Part shown: in pieces, positions 7,130 through 10,726 of the stretch
How the letters are laid out: each line of letters opens with the position of its first letter
How positions within the stretch are numbered: the stretch's first letter is position 1
DNA from: Gammaproteobacteria bacterium
GTDB taxonomy: Bacteria > Pseudomonadota > Gammaproteobacteria > UBA6429 > Thiohalophilaceae
Assembly: GCA_003233255.1 (NCBI GenBank)
Contig: QILH01000142.1
Location: 1 to 10,726 of the forward strand
Direction of reading: 5' to 3'
DNA length: 10,726 nt
Notes under the pieces: generated by a model
What the model was told of the DNA's origin: nothing
The model's database searches: none
Seen by the model: only the letters and a program-made list of their open reading frames with translations
Made by a program: the position numbers and the translations under genes

Positions 7130-8362
7130 ATGGCGTTAATTGTTCAAAAATACGGTGGTACCTCTGTCGGCACGGTCGAGAAGATCGAAGGCGTAGCGCA
7201 GAAGGTGATCGCGACGGTCGAGCAGGGCAATCAGGTGATTGTGGTGGTCTCGGCGATGTCGGGCGAAACCAACCGTCTGATCGAACTGGCCAAACAGATC
7301 GACGACTGCCCCGCGCCACGTGAATACGATGTGCTGGTGTCGACCGGCGAGCAGGTTACGATCGCGCTATTGAGCATGGCGATCATGAAGTTTGGCCATA
7401 AAGCCAAATCGTACACCGGTGCCCAGGTGAATATCCGCACCGACAATGCCTATTCCAAGGCCCGTATTATCGACATCGACGAAGCCCGGGTTCGGGCCGA
7501 TCTGGAGGCCGGGAACATCATTGTGGTGGCCGGATTCCAGGGCATGGACGAGCAAGGCAACATCACCACGCTCGGCCGTGGCGGCTCGGATACCACCGCA
7601 GTGGCCATGGCGGCGGCCCTGAAGGCCGAAGAATGCCAGATTTACACCGATGTGGATGGCGTGTACACCACCGATCCCCGGGTTGTCCCGAATGCCCGTC
7701 GCCTGGAAAAAATCACCTTTGAAGAAATGCTGGAAATGGCCAGTCTGGGCTCAAAAGTACTGCAAATTCGTGCCGTCGAGTTTGCTGGCAAATATGGCGT
7801 ACCTTTGCGAGTATTACACTCCACCGAGGATGGCCCCGGAACGTTGATTAGCTATGATAATGAGGGTGAAACAATGGAAGATGCAGTAATTTCAGGCATC
7901 GCCTTTAATCGCGATGAAGCCGAATTGACCATAACCGGTGTTCCGGATCAGCCGGGCATTGCCTATCAGATCCTGGGGCCGATTGGCGAAGCCAATGTCG
8001 AAGTTGATATGATCATCCAGAATGTGGGGGCCGATGGTTGCACCGACTTCACCTTCACCGTTCACCGCACCGACTATCAAAAAGCGCTTGAGATCCTTGA
8101 GAAAACTTCGCAAAAATTAGGTGCCCGCGAGGTGTCAGGTGATGCTACAATTGTTAAAATATCCCTTGTAGGAGTAGGGATGCGTTCACATGCCGGGATT
8201 GCGAGCACCATGTTCAAGACTTTGGCCGATGACAGCATCAATATACGGATGATATCGACCTCCGAAATCAAGATTTCGGTGGTGGTGGATGAAAAATACA
8301 CGGAGCTTGCGGTTCGGGCTCTACATAAGGCGTTTGATCTAGAGGAAAAGCCTGCTGCATAG
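7130..8362 (+). CDS. lysC: Aspartate kinase (ACT-domain regulated)
   Basis: 410 aa. It phosphorylates aspartate, the first step towards lysine, threonine and methionine. The N-terminal amino-acid kinase domain (1 to ~235) starts with the substrate-binding signature KYGGTSVG (7-14) and contains TLGRGGSDTTAVA and TDVDGVYTTDPR (173-184). Two ACT regulatory domains follow, one from about residue 265 (LTITGVPDQPG) and one from about 343 (KISLVGVGMRSHAG), consistent with feedback by end-product amino acids. Length and domain order match the Pseudomonas/Corynebacterium type rather than the longer E. coli LysC. A strong ribosome-binding site and in-frame ATG at codon 249 predict a separate beta subunit. 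The ATG at 7130 itself has only a weak ribosome-binding site. It lies between alaS and csrA as in other gammaproteobacteria. Confidence 0.96.
   Translation: MALIVQKYGGTSVGTVEKIEGVAQKVIATVEQGNQVIVVVSAMSGETNRLIELAKQIDDCPAPREYDVLVSTGEQVTIALLSMAIMKFGHKAKSYTGAQVNIRTDNAYSKARIIDIDEARVRADLEAGNIIVVAGFQGMDEQGNITTLGRGGSDTTAVAMAAALKAEECQIYTDVDGVYTTDPRVVPNARRLEKITFEEMLEMASLGSKVLQIRAVEFAGKYGVPLRVLHSTEDGPGTLISYDNEGETMEDAVISGIAFNRDEAELTITGVPDQPGIAYQILGPIGEANVEVDMIIQNVGADGCTDFTFTVHRTDYQKALEILEKTSQKLGAREVSGDATIVKISLVGVGMRSHAGIASTMFKTLADDSINIRMISTSEIKISVVVDEKYTELAVRALHKAFDLEEKPAA
7862..7876 (+). promoter_or_regulatory. Internal ribosome-binding site and start for the aspartokinase beta subunit
   Basis: Inside lysC, GAGGG (7862-7866) precedes an in-frame ATG (7874-7876, codon 249) by 7 nt, a better start context than that of the full-length protein. 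Starting here gives a 162-residue ACT-only polypeptide beginning MEDAVISGIAF. Nested alpha/beta aspartokinases are known in Corynebacterium and Bacillus, with the beta start at about this place, so a functional start is likely. Confidence 0.6.
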
Positions 8363-8431
8363 CACTGGCTTTTAGGTTAAAGTTTATCAGGGCAACGGTC
8401 GATACTCATATTGAGCGAGCCACTAAATGCA

Positions 8432-8472
8432 TGGATTGCGTGATTATTGTTTAGGACTAACACTATTAGGAG
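8432..8472 (+). promoter_or_regulatory. csrA leader with several GGA (CsrA-type) motifs and Shine-Dalgarno
   Basis: Three GGA triplets lie within 50 nt of the csrA start: in ATGGAT (GGA 8433-8435), in TAGGAC (GGA 8454-8456) and in the Shine-Dalgarno AGGAG (8468-8472). CsrA dimers bind pairs of A-N-GGA sites in leaders, and one here is the ribosome-binding site itself. This fits the autoregulation known for csrA in E. coli. Loop exposure of the sites was not modelled. Confidence 0.4.
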
Positions 8473-8480
8473 ACGAGAAA

Positions 8481-8675
8481 ATGTTGATTTTGACACGACG
8501 TGTAGGTGAAACGCTCATGATTGGCGATGAAGTTACGGTGACTGTATTAGGTGTAAAAGGTAACCAGGTTCGCATCGGCGTCAACGCTCCTAAAGAAATT
8601 TCTGTGCATCGCGAAGAAATCTACGAACGCATCAAGAACGAACAAAACGAGCAAAAAGAAACCAAGCAGGGCTAG
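8481..8675 (+). CDS. csrA: Carbon storage regulator CsrA/RsmA
   Basis: 64 aa, the standard size. A dimeric RNA-binding protein that binds GGA motifs in mRNA leaders to block or alter translation, governing carbon metabolism, motility and biofilm. The near-invariant N-terminus MLILTRRVGETLMIGDEV and the RNA-binding segment RIGVNAPKEISVHREEIY are intact. The C-terminal tail is rich in Glu, Lys and Gln (NEQNEQKETKQG). Start ATG 8481 has AGGAG 8 nt upstream; a longer in-frame start at 8427 would add 18 residues foreign to the family and is rejected. It lies between lysC and tRNA-Ser, the conserved gammaproteobacterial position. Confidence 0.97.
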   Translation: MLILTRRVGETLMIGDEVTVTVLGVKGNQVRIGVNAPKEISVHREEIYERIKNEQNEQKETKQG

Positions 8676-8689
8676 ATTTTTACCTGCTT
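8664..8689 (+). terminator. Weak candidate hairpin at the csrA 3' end
   Basis: AAGCAGG (8664-8670) can pair with CCTGCTT (8683-8689) around a 12-nt loop that contains the csrA stop codon. Only a short pyrimidine-rich run follows, so it would be an imperfect terminator or an mRNA 3'-end stabiliser. Confidence 0.25.
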
Positions 8690-8706
8690 TCTCAATCTCT
8701 AATCCC

Positions 8707-8735
8707 TTTACCTAAACAGCCTGTCGCTGTATCCT
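8707..8735 (+). promoter_or_regulatory. Candidate promoter of tRNA-Ser
   Basis: TTTACC (8707-8712) and TATCCT (8730-8735) are 17 nt apart, each matching sigma70 consensus at 4 of 6 positions. A GC-rich stretch (ACCCGGCC) follows the -10, as in stringently controlled stable-RNA promoters. The tRNA begins 47 nt after the -10. Confidence 0.4.
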
Positions 8736-8782
8736 ACCCGGCCTTGCACGGGTGTACATTCGTGCGGAAACAGAAAAAACCA

Positions 8783-8876
8783 GGAGAAATGGCCGAGTTG
8801 GCTGAAGGCGCTCCCCTGCTAAGGGAGTATGGGGTTTGTAGCTCCATCGAGGGTTCGAATCCCTCTTTCTCCGCCA
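8783..8876 (+). tRNA. tRNA-Ser (anticodon GCU)
   Basis: A complete 94-nt class II tRNA with encoded CCA. The acceptor stem GGAGAAA pairs with TTTCTCC, G is the discriminator, the anticodon stem CTCCC/GGGAG holds the loop CTGCTAA (anticodon GCT), the long variable arm ATGGGG/CTCCAT is characteristic of serine, and the T arm is GAGGG TTCGAAT CCCTC. It reads AGC/AGU codons. Its last 15 nt are duplicated exactly 137 bp downstream. Confidence 0.97.
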
Positions 8877-8883
8877 TTTAAAA
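8862..8883 (+). repeat. Direct repeat copy 1 (tRNA-Ser 3' end)
   Basis: A 22-bp sequence made of the last 15 nt of tRNA-Ser (including CCA) and the next 7 nt (TTTAAAA). It is identical to 8999-9020. The location at a tRNA 3' end is typical of tyrosine-integrase attachment sites. Confidence 0.85.
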
Positions 8884-8998
8884 GTGGATTTGAACCCGAG
8901 ATATAATATAAGCGGTTAACCGTAGCGCAGCGTAGGGAATACTGGGCGAAACGCGATAGCGGTTCAAGGCAGTGCAAAGCAGGGCGATCTCTATGCGA
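8884..8998. other. 115-bp orphan segment between tRNA-Ser 3'-end repeats
   Basis: This stretch lies between the two 22-bp repeats. It has no credible gene, does not resemble a decayed second tRNA-Ser, and includes a 10-bp palindrome CGGTTAACCG (8913-8922), a TATAAT (8902-8907) and two AGCGGTT copies (8911-8917, 8958-8964). It could be the remnant of an excised or collapsed element integrated at the tRNA, or a small non-autonomous repeat. Its nature is unresolved. Confidence 0.4.
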
Positions 8999-9020
8999 CC
9001 TCTTTCTCCGCCATTTAAAA
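8999..9020 (+). repeat. Direct repeat copy 2 (duplicate of tRNA-Ser 3' end)
   Basis: Identical over 22 bp to 8862-8883. It carries the acceptor 3' strand TTTCTCCGCCA without any accompanying tRNA body, so it is a duplicated fragment rather than a second gene. Confidence 0.85.
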
Positions 9021-9022
9021 TA

Positions 9023-9050
9023 TTGGAATATACAGGCAAATCTGTATAAT
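9023..9050 (+). promoter_or_regulatory. Candidate promoter of tRNA-Arg
   Basis: TTGGAA (9023-9028) and a perfect TATAAT (9045-9050) are 16 nt apart. The C-rich segment right after the -10 resembles the discriminator of stringently controlled tRNA promoters. The tRNA starts 14 nt after the -10. If active, it makes tRNA-Arg independent of tRNA-Ser. Confidence 0.55.
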
Positions 9051-9063
9051 CCCCAGCTTCAAA

Positions 9064-9140
9064 GCGCCTGTAGCTCAGTTGGATAGAGTACCTGGCTACG
9101 AACCAGGCGGTCGGGCGTTCGAATCGCTCCAGGCGCGCCA
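9064..9140 (+). tRNA. tRNA-Arg (anticodon ACG)
   Basis: A complete 77-nt tRNA with encoded CCA. The acceptor stem GCGCCTG/CAGGCGC, D arm TAGCTCAGTTGGATAGAGTA, anticodon stem CCTGG/CCAGG with loop CTACGAA (anticodon ACG, read as ICG after editing), and T arm GGGCG TTCGAAT CGCTC are all consistent (one G-U pair in the T stem). It decodes CGU/CGC/CGA. The Ser(GCU)-Arg(ACG) pair after csrA matches the Pseudomonas-type layout. Confidence 0.97.
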
Positions 9141-9147
9141 TATTAAG

Positions 9148-9183
9148 AAAAAGGTCTACCAGCTCGATTGGTAGGCCTTTTTT
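9148..9183 (+). terminator. Strong intrinsic terminator after tRNA-Arg
   Basis: A 14-bp stem with one G-U pair (9148-9161 with 9169-9182, core GGTCTACCA/TGGTAGGCC), a 7-nt loop and a run of six T (9178-9183). It ends the tRNA unit and marks the boundary between the conserved core and the accessory region. The following stretch to 9330 shows no recognisable gene. Confidence 0.85.
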
Positions 9184-9330
9184 CGTTTCTAGCTATCTAC
9201 ATTTAGCCTATTTTTTCCCCCGCATAACGATTAGCACTACCTAACAATGTTTGATATTGGTAGTCTGGGTAAGCGTAAATGCGTCTACATATTATGAGCA
9301 TCAGTTAATGGCGCGGGTTAGAAAAATATT

Positions 9331-9468
9331 GTGACTTCCGTAATGATAGAAGAAGACTTTAACTACATTCCCTTTAACCAGGATGGGGCACTATTAAAGG
9401 CGAGAGAGTTGTTTGGCAAAGACCTACAGTCAATAACTGATGAACTAAACGGATTTTTAATCGCATAA
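9331..9468 (+). pseudogene. Remnant of the C-terminus of a type I restriction HsdR-like subunit
   Basis: A 45-codon frame (GTG 9331 or ATG 9343) reads DFNYIPFNQDGALLKARELF then GKDLQSITDELNGFLIA. This resembles, from memory, the last ~45 residues of one class of type I restriction endonuclease R subunits (FNQ-GGL-KA-LFG-L--ILDELN--LAA). The frame is closed by TAG at 9319-9321, and I see no motor or nuclease motifs upstream, so about 95% of such a gene is missing. It sits directly before a RhuM fragment and near an HsdM fragment, which supports the call. A free-standing small protein is the alternative. Confidence 0.5.
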
Positions 9469-9484
9469 CATGGAAGAGACGGCA

Positions 9485-9703
9485 ATGGGAAAACAGCAAA
9501 TTGAGATTTATCAGTCACAGGATGGTACTGCCCAGGTAGACGTACGTTTCGAGCGGGAGACCCTATGGCTTTCACAGGCGAAAATGGTTCAATTGTTCGG
9601 CAAGGATGTCAGAATAATCAACGAGCACGTTAAAAATATCTATTCAGAGCATGAGCTTGAATCGTCGGAGGCAACTATCCGGAAATTCCGGATAGTTCAT
9701 TAA
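9485..9703 (+). pseudogene. Truncated RhuM-family protein (N-terminal fragment)
   Basis: 72 codons from ATG 9485, with GGAAGAG 6 nt upstream (an in-frame ATG at 9470 adds five residues). It reads IEIYQSQDGTAQVDVRFERE, then TLWLSQAKMVQLFGKDVR and NEHVKNIYSEHELESSEAT, matching the start of virulence RhuM-family proteins (about 330 aa in full), which have a helix-turn-helix-like N-terminal part and often lie inside type I restriction-modification loci. It stops after IRKFRIVH, just where the family continues to its conserved YNLDAIISVGYR region, so roughly three quarters is gone. The break coincides with a 25-bp perfect palindrome. Confidence 0.65.
9673..9697. repeat. 25-bp perfect palindrome at the RhuM truncation point
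   Basis: Two perfect 12-bp arms (AACTATCCGGAA / TTCCGGATAGTT) flank a single central A at 9685. It encodes the last RhuM residues TIRKFRIV and ends 4 nt before the stop codon and 8 nt before the Fic start. No T-run follows, so it is not a standard terminator. It may be an operator, a cruciform-forming deletion hotspot, or a coincidence of codon choice. Confidence 0.7.
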
Positions 9704-9704
9704 A

Positions 9705-10074
9705 TTGAAAGATAAAGATAGGTATGACGTATCCGATTCGATAGAAGCCCAGTTTGAGCCAGGGTCGAATGATAACGTATTGAAGAATAAACTTGGTATT
9801 ACCGAACAGGGTGAAATGGATAAAATCGACTGATGCGCTATTTCATGAATACGATCCCGAACATCAGTTTAATGCCGATGATATTCTCCATATGCATAAA
9901 GTGTGGTTAGGTGATATTTATGAATGGGCGGGGCAATATCGTAAGGTGAATGTCAGTAAGGGTGTTCTTCATTTTGCGATGGTGGCACAGATACCAAAAC
10001 TAATGACACAGTTAGAAACTGAGCAACAGTTTATTGATCGGTTTTGTATCAAATTAATCAGGATAGTATTTTGA
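9705..10074 (+). pseudogene. Fic/DOC-family protein, frameshifted and truncated
   Basis: The family-like N-terminus begins at TTG 9705 (KDKDRYDVSDSIEAQFEPG, then NDNVLKNKLGITEQGEMDKI) but hits TGA at 9831-9833. The match resumes in another frame from about 9829 (TDALFHEYDPEHQFNADDI, then MHKVWLGDIYEWAGQYRKVN and VSKGVLHFAMVAQIPKLM), so a small indel, probably a 2-nt loss near 9829, broke the gene. After QLETEQ the similarity stops and the frame ends at 10074. The catalytic motif HPFxxGNGR, which transfers AMP to target proteins, is absent, so no Fic activity is expected. It directly follows the RhuM fragment and runs into the HsdM remnant, consistent with a deletion inside a restriction island. 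Confidence 0.7.
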
Positions 10075-10139
10075 GCGCATCAGAAATAGTAAATCAAGTT
10101 TGGAACTACGCCCGTAAAGAGGATATCTGGGGTTGTTGA
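10071..10139 (+). pseudogene. Remnant of the N-terminus of a type I HsdM-like methylase
   Basis: A 22-codon frame from TTG 10071, preceded at 7 nt by AGGA (10060-10063), reads LSASEIVNQVWNYARKEDIW. The first ~14 residues resemble the start of type I DNA methyltransferase M subunits (S--EIV--VWNYAHVLRDDGV). Similarity ends after WNYA, and a stop follows at 10137-10139. No methylase motif (NPPF/NPPY) is present. It overlaps the Fic frame end by 4 nt. Confidence 0.5.
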
Positions 10140-10144
10140 CGACA

Positions 10145-10621
10145 ATGTATTTCATGGATATATATTTCGTTGTTAAAACCCTGCACATACTGAGTTCCAC
10201 CATTCTATTTGGTACCGGTATTGGCATTGCCTTTTTTATGTTTCGTTCTTATTTTACGGATGATCTTCAGGAAAAACTTTATGCCTCGCGTAATACCGTT
10301 CTGGCCGACTATATTTTTACGTTTCCCGCTGTTATTGTTCAGCCTTTAACGGGTTTTTGGCTTGTGTGGAAAAGTGGTTATGACTGGATGAGTATGTGGT
10401 TATTTGCAACCTACGTTATCTACATCATTGCAGGGTTGTGCTGGTTACCCGTGGTATGGATACAAATACAGCTCAGGAAAATGGTCATTCACAGTATGGC
10501 GACGGGTGCTGAGTTGCCTGCTCGATATAACAAACTTTTCAAGCTTTGGTTTTTACTTGGCTGGCCCGCCTTTATTGGTTTAGTTGCGGTTTTCTTTTTG
10601 ATGGTGATGAAGCCAGTATGA
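10145..10621 (+). CDS. DUF2269-like integral membrane protein
   Basis: About 158 aa with four strongly hydrophobic segments: near the N-terminus (VVKTLHILSSTILFGTGIG), about 50-70 (YIFTFPAVIVQPLTGFWLVW), about 82-105 (WLFATYVIYIIAGLCWLPVV) and the C-terminus (LLGWPAFIGLVAVFFLMVM). KTLHILSSTILFGTGIGIAF is typical, as I recall it, of the DUF2269 family, of unknown function; the paired histidine/aromatic pattern may suggest a redox or heme-like role, but that is speculation. Possible starts are TTG 10133 (GAGGA 9 nt before), ATG 10145 and ATG 10154; family members usually begin near the last. It overlaps the next gene by 4 nt (ATGA), so the two are translationally coupled. It lies immediately after the restriction remnants. 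Confidence 0.75.
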   Translation: MYFMDIYFVVKTLHILSSTILFGTGIGIAFFMFRSYFTDDLQEKLYASRNTVLADYIFTFPAVIVQPLTGFWLVWKSGYDWMSMWLFATYVIYIIAGLCWLPVVWIQIQLRKMVIHSMATGAELPARYNKLFKLWFLLGWPAFIGLVAVFFLMVMKPV

Positions 10622-10726
10622 GTAATGAGTCCATCTTCAAATCCGTGTTTGCTGACGATTGGGAGCGACTTCCTGCCGTCATGCGTAAGCATTATGCAAA
10701 CCGTCCCTATACCAATGACATTACGA
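10618..10726 (+). CDS. 5' part of a DUF4166-like gene (runs off the window)
   Basis: ATG 10618 overlaps the previous stop codon. The 36 visible residues begin MSNESIFKSVFADDWERLPA followed by VMRKHYANRPYTND and stay open to the window end. The DDWERLP--MRKHY pattern resembles, from memory, the N-terminus of DUF4166-type proteins that accompany DUF2269 genes in gammaproteobacteria. With so little sequence the family call is tentative; the open frame and overlap make a real gene likely. Confidence 0.55.
   Translation, partial: MSNESIFKSVFADDWERLPAVMRKHYANRPYTNDIT

Noticed and set aside
8427..8480. Upstream in-frame ATG extending csrA by 18 residues
   Set aside because: The extra residues do not match CsrA, whose conserved start is MLILTRR at 8481 with its own AGGAG.
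8878..9141. 87-aa minus-strand frame across tRNA-Arg (contains RYSIQLSYRR)
   Set aside because: It is the antisense reading of the tRNA-Arg gene and the orphan segment; such LSYRR-type frames are a well-known annotation artefact of tRNAs.
9793..10074. Intact 93-aa Fic-like protein starting at TTG 9793
   Set aside because: The first ~13 residues are an out-of-frame reading of the true Fic N-terminus; homology crosses from another frame, so this is a frameshifted gene, not an independent start.

Overview
The window reads as chromosomal DNA from a non-enteric gammaproteobacterium. The main evidence is the run alaS - lysC - csrA - tRNA-Ser(GCU) - tRNA-Arg(ACG), an order I know from Pseudomonas-type genomes. 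The core proteins are also of gammaproteobacterial type: a 64-aa CsrA and an AlaS whose editing-site residues fall almost exactly at the E. coli positions. recX, often found just before alaS, is not there. That side instead holds a small accessory sulfur-type operon.

Region 1 (1-1592): an uncertain divergent gene start on the minus strand at the left edge, then a hypothetical protein of about 427 aa with HEAT-like helical repeats and a distinct C-terminal domain. Region 2 (1664-4105): a minus-strand ArsR-family repressor diverges from a two-gene plus-strand operon. The operon encodes a metallo-beta-lactamase-fold persulfide dioxygenase-like enzyme and, 3 nt downstream, a major facilitator superfamily (MFS) transporter with a TTG start. 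The 93-bp intergenic gap holds two overlapping divergent promoters, and a 20-bp imperfect palindrome fills the spacer of one of them. This looks like a self-regulated switch responding to reactive sulfur or a related ligand.

Region 3 (4106-9184): housekeeping core. alaS (alanyl-tRNA synthetase), lysC (aspartokinase, with a convincing internal ribosome-binding site and start for a separate ACT-domain beta subunit), csrA (global RNA-binding regulator, with several GGA motifs in its own leader), tRNA-Ser and tRNA-Arg, closed by a strong intrinsic terminator. The last 15 nt of tRNA-Ser plus 7 nt of flank are exactly repeated 137 bp downstream, bracketing a 115-bp orphan segment like a collapsed integration site.

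Region 4 (9331-10139): a graveyard of a type I restriction-modification island. In one direction there follow the last ~45 residues of an HsdR-like subunit, the N-terminal ~70 residues of a RhuM-family protein, a frameshifted Fic-family fragment lacking its catalytic motif, and the first ~15 residues of an HsdM-like methylase. The pieces look like an operon collapsed by successive deletions. Region 5 (10145-end): an intact DUF2269-type membrane protein overlapping by 4 nt the start of a DUF4166-like gene that runs off the window.

I did not find a clear wholly new system. The most interesting parts are the ArsR/persulfide-dioxygenase/MFS switch with a non-standard cysteine set, the tRNA-Ser 3'-end duplication, and the collapsed restriction/RhuM/Fic locus with its 25-bp perfect palindrome.
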